Assembly (NCBI GenBank): GCA_902728285.1
Contig: CACVBU010001002.1
Coordinates: forward strand, 777,970 to 841,969
Direction: 5' to 3'
DNA length: 64,000 bases
From: Clytia hemisphaerica
Lineage: Eukaryota; Cnidaria; Hydrozoa; Leptothecata; Clytiidae
The notes under the pieces were generated by a model. It worked only from the letters and a program-made list of their open reading frames with translations, made no database searches and was not told the DNA's origin. Both the position numbers and the translations under genes were made by a program. Positions 1 to 12,277 of the stretch are shown here, piece after piece (positions within the stretch are counted from its first letter, which is position 1; every line of letters starts with the position of its first letter).

Positions 1-38
1 GTGAAAATTATCTTGAAATTCACAGGCCACAGTATATA

Positions 39-271
39 CCGTGAAGTCGGGTACAACTTGCATCAGTGTCGAGGTTAACATGCATATAGCCCTCAAATGA
101 ATGACCTGTCTGGTCCTTAAAATACAAAGTTAAATAAAAGCAAAAATGGTAGAGTAGAGCTGCGAGTGCAGCTGTGTAGTTAATTTGTTTTGACATTTTG
201 CTGCTTTGGTTGGTCAGTCATTTGAGGATTTCATGTTAGCCTCCACTGATGCAAGTTAACCGACTTCACGG
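39..271. mobile_element. Foldback MITE with TA flanks
   Basis: The ends CCGTGAAGTCGG and CCGACTTCACGG are perfect inverted repeats. The pairing continues imperfectly for about 70 bp on each side (left arm to about 115, right arm from about 209). TA lies directly outside both ends (37-38 and 272-273), as expected for a Tc1/mariner-type target duplication. There is no coding capacity, so this looks like a non-autonomous element. The parent family was not identified. Confidence 0.7.
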
Positions 272-275
272 TATG

Positions 276-1239
276 GCCCAAAGATGTTCTGACACTTTTT
301 TGGGTGATCCTCGTTAGATTATTTTGTCTCTTTGTTAATTTTGGGCCCAATTACACCGACATTTTGATAATACTTTTTGTCACCGGACAACGGCATCGGA
401 CCAATCATGAAAACAATCATGGAACCTAAACATTTTATATATAAAATGACATACCACATTGCTTGGCGTATGGCCATCAAGAGAGGAAGGCGTCCAACCC
501 CAGCTGCTGAGAGCATCGGACAATAAACTACGTGCAGTAAGTAGTAAGTAAGTACTAAACACCTTCAAGTTGGCAAACACAAATCATGATATTGAAATGA
601 ATCCCCTCAAATTGAAAGACAATTATTAACATAATTATGAAAAGCCAGTTACCATAAATACTCTAAGCAATATCAAAAATAGATATGGTTTAAAAAAAAA
701 TGTGTCAAATACAATTTTTAATGGCAACAAAGAAAAGACATTTATATTCTTATTTATATTGTTTTCATTATTTATTCTAGGCATAAGTTGATAATTAAAT
801 GACATATGTTTGCTCAAAGTTGTCAGGCTTGAGAGTACATTAATTCATTTTCAACCAGATTAAAGTGTTTTAAATAATTATCAAATTATGGATATTTTTA
901 GTTTCGTCATTTATTTGTAAAATGTTCATTATTTATAGTTAAAATTTCAATTGAGTATTGGTGAAATATAATAGTATATGCAGTGATAATAAATAAGCAG
1001 TGAAGTAACAGAAAATGTTTCATAAATTTGAGGCTAGAAGTTTAAACAGGAGTTAAGAATAAGAAATGGAGGAGTATTAAGAATATATACTTCTTAAAAT
1101 TTGTTGACAGAATAATTCATAAGTGAGCCTGAGTGAGCTTGTAAACCAAAATCAAAATTTACTATCCAACTTTACGTAACAGTTTTCAATTTTAGCACTG
1201 TATTTAAAAAATGTCTTCCTTTTTGTTTTTATAGTAATA
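276..1239. other. Upstream region of the KDZ-like gene, no gene seen
   Basis: AT-rich sequence with only short chance ORFs. A polypyrimidine stretch and AG at 1233-1234 just before the first ATG at 1240 look like a splice acceptor, so an untranslated first exon may lie in this interval. I could not place it. Confidence 0.5.
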
Positions 1240-4200
1240 ATGGATAGTGATCATAAAAAGTTCTTCAAATTTTCCAAGTCCAAGACTTCTAAATTGCCAG
1301 CTACTTCAAATGAGGAGGAAAGAAGGTTTTTCAAATTCAAAAAGATGAAAAAAGCTAGAGCTTTGAATGAACAAGTCAGTTTTATTTTAGTAAAATTTTA
1401 GATTTTTTTTCTTTAAGGCCTGTAAGTTTTTATACAATGTATAGCAATGTGCCCTCCCGGTTATTACCATAATGGCTTTATGGCAACTCCTGAACTTGGG
1501 CACAGGATGTACGGCTTTTATATAAATTTATTTTAAGATTTGTAGTTCAGCTATATCTTTAATCTGAATTGTATTTTCACTTTAGATGTCATTTGATTCT
1601 TCTACTTTGGTCAATGATGATGTCGAACAACCTCAGGTTGAATATTGATATTTTTATATACTGTGTATATTTAACAGTATATAATTGTTTTATTTATACC
1701 CTGACAAATCAGAGTATTTTGCTATGATATTTATCTTATATTGTTCTTTTATATGATGTTTAAAACTGAATACAAAACTTTTTCTTTAATTTTAGACTGT
1801 TGAATGTAGTCAAGATCTGGTGTCTGACCTTGCGATTGAAGCTACCAATATTCCAAGTCCCATACAAGTATATGAATAAACTAAACCCCTTAATTGTGAT
1901 GTTTGCTATATTTTTGATTTTATGATCAACACTTGAATCTCTCACTTTTTGTTATAATCAATAGGAAATATCAGTCGAAACAGATTTGTACGAAGAAGAG
2001 TGTGAATCAGTTCCTCAAATATCTATGGTAAAGAAAATTGACTAAAACCTTTAATTTGTATCAAATAAAACCCTATCTTAGTAGTTAAGAAACACAATAA
2101 GTTTAGTTTTTGTAGGATGGAACTCAAAAAGCTCGTTATGAATAATTTATTTTATTCAGAATAGGTTTTTGTTCCAAACAATCCAGTTCTCCTTATTTCT
2201 TTAATAGGAAGTAACTATAGCTGCAGCATCATCAGAGAACGAGAAGATTTCAACAAGTAGCTTTTCGTCGGTATACTTTTTTCTTATATATCTTACTTTT
2301 TCTTTCAAATCGGCTATTTATTTGTAAGGAATTTCTCTGGGTATCTGGCTCGTTGAAAGCTATTTTCTCACCAGTGTTACCTTGTAATTTTCATTTTTGA
2401 TTTTTTTATAATTTTAGACAACAAAGAAGATCAACCCATGTTCATCCTATGAACTAGAAATCCGGAAAGCAAAAGCTGTGATGACTCTGGATGAGCATTT
2501 TTTTACTGTCATTCTGCCAGATTTTGACGAAAAGAAGTACTCTTTAAAGGTTAAATATTTTTCTATTCTTAATCCATTGCTAATCGTTTTTAAATAGCCC
2601 AGTAATCTAGGACTTTTAGAGAGCAAGTGTTTTAGGCTACTACTACCTTATGAGTTGGTACACTTAATACTCCTTTTCAGTTTTAATTAATTAGGCTCAT
2701 GTTCTTATTTCATGTTTACCTAGAAAAAGGAATATGTTGTTATTAGACGAAAACTTGTTATACAAGATGAAAAGATGTCATGGCTATATGGCTGTTCATG
2801 TGAGCCTTTCAAGCAAATGTATATAGATGGCCTCTCGTTCGACAGTGACTATGTCCAAAATGATGAAGGTTTGTTAATTTTTACTTCCAGTAGTTTTTGA
2901 ATTTCCATTTCAAAAACGGAATTTCCAATCCTGCAAAGTATTTTTTCCTAGTTTCAGAAAAAAACGAAAGAAGTTTGATTTGAAAACTTATATAGAAATA
3001 AAGCAATGCTATAAATCTTATCTTTTCACTGTTGCGTTGGAAAAGAAATTTAATTGAACTATCATGCTTGATTTGCTTTGTTCGTTTAAAGTAGGTAATG
3101 AAGAAATTTTTCCTTTCACCTTTCCAGTGGTGAAGAGTTCAGATCCGTTTTTCTGAGGCACGTGGTGCTTTTCCATACATTAATTTATGCTCGTGTCTAT
3201 TTTTTAGACTTGTGTATTCATCAAACTGTCGCAAAAATTTTGATCCCTGAACTCGATCAATGGGACGAAGATGAAGACCAATTTGGTATATTTTTTCATT
3301 TTAGGTTTCTCAGCTAAACGCCCACAAGCTAATGGGTTTATACTTACTTAAATACTAATGAGGTTATTTATGCTTTAAAGTGAAGTATTTTAATGGGTCA
3401 ACAAAATATTAAACGTTGATTGATAACTAACGTACGTATCAAAGTCAGTGAAAATAATAACTTGATTTTCTTTTTGAATTTAGATACATTTGAAAGCCAT
3501 ACTTTGAAATCAAAGAAAGTGAGTGATTTTAGAATGTCTCAACTCGAGTATCTTGATGTATGTCTAAAAATTGCAGTAACCCCCCCCCCCTTAAACTTTA
3601 AGAGACGTATGTTTAAGTGTACGTAAATGACGAATAGCGAACTCGATTTCACTAAAGTTTTACCTGTACTCTTACTCTCGTATCTATGAATTTTATTTTA
3701 GAGAAGTTTGACACTTTAAATGACTGGGTAGGGCTTTTTCCCCTTAGAAACTACAAAAGTATTTTGTTTTCAACAGGAGACTGATATCATCGATATTGCT
3801 TTCGCCAACAAAAATACCGTTCTTGTGGTGGTCGAAGGAGATGTTGGAGTTGTTACATTCAATGGGACAAGATTTTATTGTAATATGTGTCGCAATCATC
3901 ATTGCTCACACACAACTCTTCTTAAGAAAAGAAAACAAGAATCTGAACAGCCTGAATTTCTAGAAGAATATTTCAAAATCAAGCCATCGACTGACCATGT
4001 CAAAACACGGGAATCAGTATCAAAGAAGCCGATTTTATTCAATGTTCCACAAAACCTCACCTTCACCTTACAATCACCCAATACATATTTGGAGAAGACT
4101 GGGGAACTATTTGTTTGTGTCGATGATGATGAAGTATGTGAAAAATGTAATGGAACTTTGGAGTCAAGCGATTTTTCAGACGTCACCCTTTATTGTAAAG

Positions 4201-7200
4201 GAAACTCGTACATGTGTAAAGGTATTTATTTTAGAGTAGTTTTTTTATCTCTATTTATTTGTATCTCTAGTTACCGAGTCATTAATAATTTTAAAACCAC
4301 TTTTTTAGTCATGACGAAGAAATGCGTATCGTGCAACACTGTTTTGTATTATGACGGGGGATGTCAATCAATTTTGAATATGGGGAAGTTGCTAGTACAC
4401 CACAGCCTTCTGAGAGACTACATGTATCATTTTCTTCATAGTAATAGGTAATTAATTTAATCGTGTTTTTGTTTACATTGATTTTGTATTTTGTAGCATT
4501 GTCTTCAAAATAGTTTTATTGAGAAAGCAACTTTTGCGACAGGCAAATTTGGAAAGTCCCCCTTCTTAATCTGAGTTTATGTTTCTTTTTTTGTTCAAGC
4601 TGTACCTTAAACGGATTTTATGAAATTATGGCGAGGGAGCATAAAGATGCAGGAGACACATATTTTTCGGAAAGATTTCGATACAATGATTTACGCTCGT
4701 CATGGTATGCCTTTCTGAAACTGCTTTCGATATCATTTGAAGATGGTGCTGAATGTGATAAATGCGGAAAAATCCCTGAAACCATCGTATGTGATGCAAC
4801 TAGCATGGGCTATCAAAGAAAGTATTTGACAGTTGGTTTATCGGATAGTGGAAAACAATTCGTTCACAGAAGATACTCGTATGTATTTGTTATATTAATT
4901 CCACAAATCTAACGAATAGCGAGAGAGTGATGAGTAAATCTGCGTGATTTTAATTCTCTGTGAAACGAAATACGAGTTCGTCATACGATTTGCGGAAGTG
5001 ATATTATTTTTGTTTTAATCTAAAAAATTAAGTAACATTTTTTTAACATTTTCTTTTAAAAAAATACCTTTTTAGTTTATTATTATTCTATTCCAGTTCA
5101 TACTTTTTGTTTCTTTCCTTGTTTAGTAAACACGAAGACAGAATCGCAATCTCAGAGAGACCAATTCGGAAACAAATGAAGAAATGGGTCGAAGGAAAGT
5201 TAACCCAGTTTCAATCAAATAAACTTCTCCTACAAATGCGAACTAAATATCGGACAATCTATAATGTCATGAAATGGTCTCTGGATATTTACGTGGTGGT
5301 GAAAAGTTTTCCTAAAAGTCTTCAAAACGTTCTTTCGTTACTCTTTTCTGTTTCACCAGTATGTTCGTATATCGAGCCTTCCGATGAAGTGTGTGACTTG
5401 GCATTGAAGATGCTCGAGCCAAATATCAAATCTGACAGCAAGTTGATGGAGAAGATTCAACAACACCTCCCACACTTTCATTCACTGTTGTCGTCATTAA
5501 AAATAGAAAACGAACTTCCTGAAGAATTCAAAGGTTTGATCCTTGATTTGACTGATAAATCGAAACAACCGTTCGACGTGGCAGATCAAGTTACTACAGA
5601 AAAATGTACCGAAACATCAGACATTTGTAGGTGAGTATGTAATGTAAAATGTTTGTTGTAGGAATAGTCAATGAAAATAAACCATCGATCAAAAACTTTT
5701 AAAGAAATAATTATTTTTTCAATTTTTGAAAAGAATAGGGAATTAATCACTGAAGACGACTATCCTAGTCGGGAAATTATGACGATAACACTGCAACCAA
5801 AACACCCGAAACCCATCAAGTAGAAATTCATTATGTAAATAATGTACGTCTCAATTGTCTTTACGTTTAAGCTTTCCCAATCTACCACCCCTACGAAAAC
5901 GAGGTTATTATGCCCAAGACAAGGTCACCAAGAAAGAGAAGGAATGCCGAAAGAACTATAGAGGACACCCTAATCTAACTTCTGGAATCTTCACTATCTA
6001 TTGCCCACATGGTATTTCTTTTGTTTTTTTAACCAACGACCTAAGCAGATGGAATTGCATTGCGGGATTAAAAATCCAATATTATATATTCAAGATATAT
6101 CAGTTTGGACATCTTTTGTTAAAATGACGTGTAGTCATGTGTTTTGAATTGGCTTCTTCAGTAATCAAATTTTTTTAACTAAAATATGACAAAGAAGATT
6201 CATTCTTTCAACACAAAAATTACAAAACAAAGGTTACTCTAAGAAATGTTTCCAAACTCTTGGAGTAAAGTTTGATAATTTATGTTTAAATTATTTTAAT
6301 GCCGATTTTCTCTCTTTTGTTGTCAAAAATCACTATAAAACATTTGCGTAATGGATTGACTTTTTTGACAAATCCTGTGATGTTTTTGTTGATATTAAAA
6401 ACGCGCTATTTTGTAAAGCAATTGCGCTGCAAGTCCATCTGTTTAGGTCATTATTTATCTTAGGACGACTCCTATATAACACTTTTTCGTTTGCTAGTAC
6501 GCAAACGTAATGAGAGTTCCTTCACATCCTGCGGTGTTTCGGCTTTGTATAATGCTATTTATAGAGACTCTAACTAAAAAAATCATTATATGCGTATTAT
6601 ATTTCAGGTGTGTGTTTTGGCTTTCAAGTTATGGATAAAGCGGAGTCTCCAAATATTCCATTTACAATCTTCAAGACTAGATTTCCAATAGGTAATATGA
6701 ATGAATTAAAGTGATGCTCTGAGCTGGACTATGTGAAACTTTGTAATGGGAGTCCATTCAGAGAATTTTCGTATAATTTCTTTTAAAAAAAGGATTGTTT
6801 CAATTGAATTATTTATTGCTTTTTTCAATATTTAAGCGTAAAAGCTTAGTTTATATTGTGATATTCAGTTACAGTATATTTTTTTCTATTCTAGCCCCGA
6901 AGTTCATAATTTATGATAATGCTTGTCAATTGCACGCATATGCTTTGAACAGAGATCCAATCTACTTTCGATCAACAAAGTTTTTGGTGGATCGATTCCA
7001 TTGGAGAAATCATACTGGTGAGCTGACTCAATTGTTCATCTTTTTAACCCAATTACAAAAAAATAGAGACAAGAAAGAAATTTTGAACTAATTTATCGAT
7101 TTATTTAGTTGCTAAACGGTTTTCCATCCTATGTCGTCTTTCACGTAAAGATGCCGTAAACATAAGCAGTCGTTTTATGTTCTATTTTATTTTGGCTTAT

Positions 7201-7466
7201 TCAAAGTTATGAAATAAAGGGAAATCCCTTATCAGTGGAACGCCGTTATGATTAATTCCTTTGTATCATTCTTTTTAGCTTGTTCACTGGGTTATAACAT
7301 GAAATTTTATCCCTTCCTTGAAAATATCAATTCAGAAGTGAACGAACAAGAAAATGCGAAAGTTAAAAAACTCAAGTCACAACTGGCATACATGACACCT
7401 GACAACTTCATTGCACATTGCAACCTGTTTTTTTGGTTTCGAAATAGAAAAGCAAACGATAGTTAA
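1240..7466 (+). CDS. KDZ-superfamily transposase-like protein, 18 exons, open frame
   Basis: Exons: 1240-1374, 1586-1636, 1796-1867, 1965-2027, 2208-2270, 2418-2549, 2724-2868, 3208-3285, 3484-3557, 3777-4221, 4309-4447, 4600-4878, 5127-5630, 5739-5819, 5872-6011, 6608-6691, 6895-7017, 7279-7466. All junctions are GT-AG and phases match, giving 931 residues without a stop. KDZ (Kyakuja-Dileera-Zisupton) proteins are DDE transposases preceded by Cys-cluster domains. Visible here are Cys/His clusters around CNMCRNHHCSH and KKCVSC, the CDKCGKIP zinc pair, the first catalytic D in VCDATSMG (about D531), the second in YDNACQLHAYAL (about D836), the RFHWRNHT motif, and the final E in SEVNEQEN (about E892). 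Residues 1 to about 120 are charged, from small phase-0 exons, and match no domain I know. Exon 14 uses the AG at 5737-5738; an earlier AG would give a stop. It could be an active transposon gene or a domesticated one; no terminal repeats were found. Confidence 0.9.
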
Positions 7467-7733
7467 ATGAAATGAACATATATTATAAGGCTTTCAAGTT
7501 CCGCTCATTTAGCGGTAGGGACACGTAAACTTAAGCAATAGTTATTTTGTTGAAGAAGTTTTTGGTAATTTCTAATACATTATGGTGAATTGGTTTCAAC
7601 AACTTTCGCACATTGGATAAAAACAAAGAAAAAATCAACTTTTACAAAATTCCAAAAAAATAAAGAAATTCAAAGACAGCATGCAAAGCTTTTGAAAACA
7701 GAGGGAGCTAAGATGCCCCTTGTTTCCTTTTTT

Positions 7734-8253
7734 TTAATGACAAATAATGTTCTGCATAATGTCCTGCGAAATTACTGGGTGCTTGGATTCTTTGACATCC
7801 CAATAGGCCGAAGAGGGGATAGAGTTAGGATCCATGCTGCACTTGAATTTAAAGTAGCGTTTTGTTCGAGATTTTAGCTTTTCCACGAGTTTTCGCCATT
7901 TTTGCCAGATATTCTTGTTAAAAGTTCCTCTTTTGTTCCAGATACAGCTAAATCCCAAATTAGAGAGCCATTTACTGGCATCTTCCTTTGTTTCGATAAC
8001 TTCTTTCTTAGGTTTAATTGCAGTGCGGGTGAAAACGAAAGTGAAATCTCCGCACAAGCGAAGCGGAACTTGAAAGCCGGTAATACCGTGTAGATATATA
8101 TCGTATTTTTTCTTGAATTTGAATATTTAATTCGCTCACGCCTATAAACGCATTACAAATTAACACTCCAATTTTCAAGTCAGGCCTATAGTTGCCAAGG
8201 AGTTTTCGAAATTTTTCAAAATGGGTGACATTGGTGTTTTCACAATTAGGCAA
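7734..8253 (-). pseudogene. Unidentified coding-like fragment, convergent to the KDZ-like gene
   Basis: Two overlapping minus-strand reading frames, 8253-8014 (79 aa) and 8057-7734 (107 aa), have protein-like composition but lie in different frames. Either a short intron or a frameshift separates them; no convincing splice pair joins them. The second contains a basic aromatic stretch (NIWQKWRKLVEKLKSR) and ends near the KDZ-like gene tail. I recognise no family. It might be a second gene of the same transposon or a relic. About 330 bases between it and the satellite hold nothing visible. Confidence 0.3.
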
Positions 8254-8582
8254 GCTGTTTATTTTTTTGGGCCATTTTTAGGCCTGAGCCTTTAGCAACT
8301 CGGTTGCTTATAAAAAAAGTGTAGTTGATAACATTTTCTCTGGATGACAATGCTTGTAAAATTTCACCTCCATTTTCTCTTCGACAAACATTTATTCACT
8401 CATATTTTCCTGTAAATATTTTTATTTTCATGTAGTATTTTTAAATCTATATTGAATCGAAAGAAGTAGTAAATATGTTGAAGGCTAAATAGTAAAAGAA
8501 TCTGCTACTGTATCTCAATCAAAGCTTGAATATTTTTGTATTAAACCCAAAAATGCTTTAACTCTGTACTTAATTTTCATTT

Positions 8583-11430
8583 TAAACCATCCCTATTTGA
8601 GAGGTTACAATCCTCAGATAGTCTATTATAGCTCTGTATCCAATATCAAATCTGATTTTTGGCTACCTTGAGCGTTTTGTTTAAAGTTCTGAGATTTTAT
8701 CGACCATCCCTATTTGAGGGATTCCTAACTCAGACAGCACTCTATTGTAGTTACAAGGCCCTATATCCAATATCAAATCTGATTTTTGGCTACATTGAGC
8801 GTTTTGTCTAAGATTCCGAGATTTTATCGACCATCCCTATTTGAGAGGTTCCTAACTCAGACATGACTCTATATAGTTACAAGGCCCTATATCCAATATC
8901 AAATGTGGTTTTTAGCTACCTTGAGCGTTTTGTCTGAAACTCCGAGATTTTATCGACCACCCCTATTTGAGAGGTTCCTAACTCAGACAGCACTCTATTA
9001 TATAGTTACAAGGCCCTATATCCAATATCAAATGTGGTTTTTAGCTACCTTGAGCGTTTTGTCTGAAATTCCGAGATTTTATCGACAATCCCTATTTGAG
9101 AGATTCCATTCCTCAGACAACACTCTATATAGTTACAAGGTCCTATATCCAATCTCAAATCTGATTTTTGGCTACGTTGAGCGTTTTGTTTAAGATTCCG
9201 AGATTTTATCGACCATCCCTATTTGAGAGATTCCATTCCTCAGACAACTCTCTATATAGTTACAAGGCCCTATATCCAATATCAAATTTGATTTTTAGCT
9301 ACCTTTGAGCGTTTCGTCTAAGATTCCGAGATTTTATCGACCATCCCTATTTGAGAGGTTCCTAACTCAGACATGACTCTATATAGTTACAAGGCCCTAT
9401 ATCCAATATTAAATGTGGTTTTTAGCTACCTTGAGCGTTTTGTCCGAAACTCCGAGATTTTATCGACCACCCCTATTTGAGAGGTTCCTAACTCAGACAG
9501 CACTTTATTATATAGTTACAAGGCCCTATATCCAATATCAAATGTGGTTTTTGGCTTCCTTGAGCGTTTTGTCTGAAATTCCAAGATCTTATCGACCATC
9601 CCTATTTGAGAGATTCCATTCCTCAGACAACACTCTATATAGTTACAAGGTCCTATATCCAATCTCAAATCTGATTTTTGGCTACGTTGAGCGTTTTGTT
9701 TAAGATTCCGAGATTTTATCGACCATCTCTATTTGAGAGATTCCATTCCTCAGACAACTCTCTATATAGTTACAAGGCCCTATATCCAATATCAAATTTG
9801 ATTTTTAGCTACCTTTGAGCGTTTCGTCTAAGATTCCGAGATTTTATCAACCATCCCTATTTGAGAGGTTCCTAACTCAGACATGACTCTATATAGTTAC
9901 AAGGCCCTATATCCAATATCAAATGTGGTTTTTGGCTTCCTTGAGCGTTTTGTCTGAAATTCCGAGATTTTATCGACCATCCCTATTTGAGAGGTTCCTA
10001 ACTCAGACAGCACTCTATATAGTTACAAGGCCCTATATCCAATATCAAATGTGATTTTTAGCTACCTTGAGCGTTTTGTCTAAGATTCCGAGATTTTATC
10101 AACCATCCCTATTTGAGAGGTTCCTAACTCAGACAGCACTCTATTATATAGTTACAAGGCCCTATATCCAATATCAAATGTGGTTTTTAGCTACCTTGAG
10201 CGTTTTGTCTAAGATTCCGAGATTTTATCGACCATCCCTATTTGAGAGGTTCCTAACTCAGACAGCACTCTATATAGTTACAAGGCCTATATCCAATATC
10301 AAATGTGATTTTTAGCTACCTTGAGCGTTTTGTCTAAGATTCTGAGATCTTATCGACCATCCCTATTTGAGAGATTCCATTCCTCAGACAACTCTCTATA
10401 TAGTTACAAGGCCCTATATCCAATATCAAATGTGGTTTTTAGCTACCTTGAGCGTTTTGTCTAAGATTCCGAGATTTTATCAACCATCCCTATTTGAGAG
10501 GTTCCTAACTCAGACAGCACTCTATTATATAGTTACAAGGCCCTATATCCAATATCAAATGTGGTTTTTAGCTACCTTGAGCGTTTTGTCTAAGATTCCG
10601 AGATTTTATCGACCATCCCTATTTGAGAGGTTCCTAACTCAGACAGCACTCTATATAGTTACAAGGCCCTATATCCAATATCAAATGTGATTTTTAGCTA
10701 CCTTGAGCGTTTTGTCTAAGATTCCGAGATTTTATCAACCATCCCTATTTGAGAGGTTCCTAACTCAGACAGCACTCTATTATATAGTTACAAGGCCCTA
10801 TATCCAATATCAAATGTGGTTTTTAGCTACCTTGAGCGTTTTGTCTAAGATTCCGAGATTTTATCGACCACCCCTATTTGAGAGGTTCCTAACTCAGACA
10901 GCACTCTATATAGTTACAAGGCCCTATATCCAATATCAAATGTGGTTTTTAGCTACCTTGAGCGTTTTGTCTAAGATTCCGAGATTTTATCGACCATCCC
11001 TATTTGAGAGGTTCCTAACTCAGACATGACTCTATATAGTTACTCTTAGGTTCCAAATAAACGGAGGGGTTCGAATAAACGGGGGGGTTGGAAAATTTTC
11101 TAGATTTTAATAAACGGGGGGACCTAATTGCCGGGGGGGGGGTTGGAAATTGTACTTCTGAAACCCAAAAATAAGGTAAAAATAGGCTAAAATAAGGCTA
11201 TTTAGAGCAAAATAAGGGGCCTGCTCTTTGACAGCTGAAAATATTCTTATAGATTAATAAACGGGGGGTCCTAATAAGGTCCGGGGGTGTTGGTAAATTT
11301 TCGAAAAATTAACAAGCGGGGGGGGGGGCGTTTATTTGGAACCTAAGAGTACAAGGCCCTACATCCAATATCAAATGTGGTTTTTAGCTACCTTGAGCGT
11401 TTCGTCTAAGATTCCGAGATTTTATCGACA
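8583..11430. repeat. 126/129-bp satellite array, about 20 units
   Basis: Tandem units contain the recurring landmarks TATATCCAATATCAAAT, CTACCTTGAGCGTTTTGTC, GAGATTTTATCGACCATCC and TAGTTACAAGGCCC. Most units are 126 bp; a variant with an added TAT before TATAG is 129 bp. A higher-order period of about 510 bp (four units) is visible: 8903-9193 and 9413-9703 are near-identical. Later, 126- and 129-bp units alternate as dimers (10067-11029). Because both lengths are multiples of three, long open frames run through the array by chance. It is interrupted by a MITE at 11043-11349 and ends at about 11430. Confidence 0.95.
11043..11349. mobile_element. 307-bp MITE inserted in the satellite, TA duplication
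   Basis: Perfect terminal inverted repeats begin CTCTTAGGTTCCAAATAAAC and end with the complement. TA is present at 11041-11042 and 11350-11351, where uninterrupted satellite units have one TA (GTTACAAGG), so the empty site is known exactly. Internally it is G-rich on the plus strand, with repeated AATAAACGGGGGG-like motifs and G runs of up to 10 or so. It has no coding capacity. TA targeting points to Tc1/mariner-type mobilisation. Confidence 0.92.
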
Positions 11431-12277
11431 TTTAACTAAATGGAGCTCCCTGATTGTAGTTCTTAAGATTAGGAGTAGAAAAGTTCCTATATCCATAAGT
11501 TCTTAGAAAATCAGGGAACCATTTTCTACATTTGAAAACACTTGAAAATTGTTCTTTCTTTTGTTTACAAATGTTGTGTAAGCAAATGGTACCAGGAGAT
11601 ACGTTTAAAATCCTTTCTTAACGAAAACAATACTTTGTTACATATAGTATTTTCTCACTTTTAAAACACAATTTTATACAAATTAAAAATGAAAAAAAAA
11701 TCAATAACAAATACAGTAGACAAAAACAAGAGGAAGGTAGTAGAATTCTCAAAGGACAGATGTGACGTCTTTGAAGTTTTTTTGATGTTTGTTCGTAGAA
11801 ATTAGCTCATTTGATTTTTGAAAAATCAAAAATATAGGAGCATGTTCGTAAAATACGTCTTGTGTCAGTGGCAGATCTGACGAGGGTTCAAAATTTATGC
11901 CGGAGAAACTTCATTTCCTTATAAGGACTATCGCTAAAAGAAACACTCCGTCATAAATTTTGAACCCCTTAGATCCACAACTGGGTTGTTTGGGTGACCC
12001 ACAAAATTTTGGATGTTTTTTTTTACGACGTCTTGAGGCCAAAGAATAGTCACAAAGTGCATGGAGTTTAAATATCTAAAAAGCATATCGCAACATAAAA
12101 TTTCACCCATTAGTTTACTTTTTCGGCGTTTTTAAAATGTCAAATTTCACTTTTGGAAAGAGGGAAAACCACGTTACATTAAAATTATAATATTATGTTT
12201 AAAAATAATAAAATTAGTAATTTTGTTCATCCTCTACAAGTCAAAAGTGTTTCGTAGGTTACCCGGTAAACGTTTAA
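11431..12277. other. Spacer between satellite and MADS-like gene
   Basis: AT-rich; no gene, repeat array or clear foldback recognised. It is the 3' flank of the minus-strand gene ending at 12278, so it should hold that gene's 3' UTR and polyadenylation site, but no signal stands out. Confidence 0.5.

Noticed and set aside
3899..4186. 95-codon minus-strand ORF
   Set aside because: Antisense to exon 10 of the KDZ-like gene, whose frame is supported by neighbouring exons and motifs.
8903..11029. Five open frames of 82-108 codons in the satellite as a repeat-protein gene
   Set aside because: They are the same tandem DNA unit read through; frames break at small indels, there are no splice or start signals, and the pattern follows the DNA repeat. 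Kept only as a low-grade finding.
8583..11430. CRISPR-like array
   Set aside because: Units are contiguous 126/129-bp repeats with no unique spacers, in an intron-rich eukaryotic sequence.
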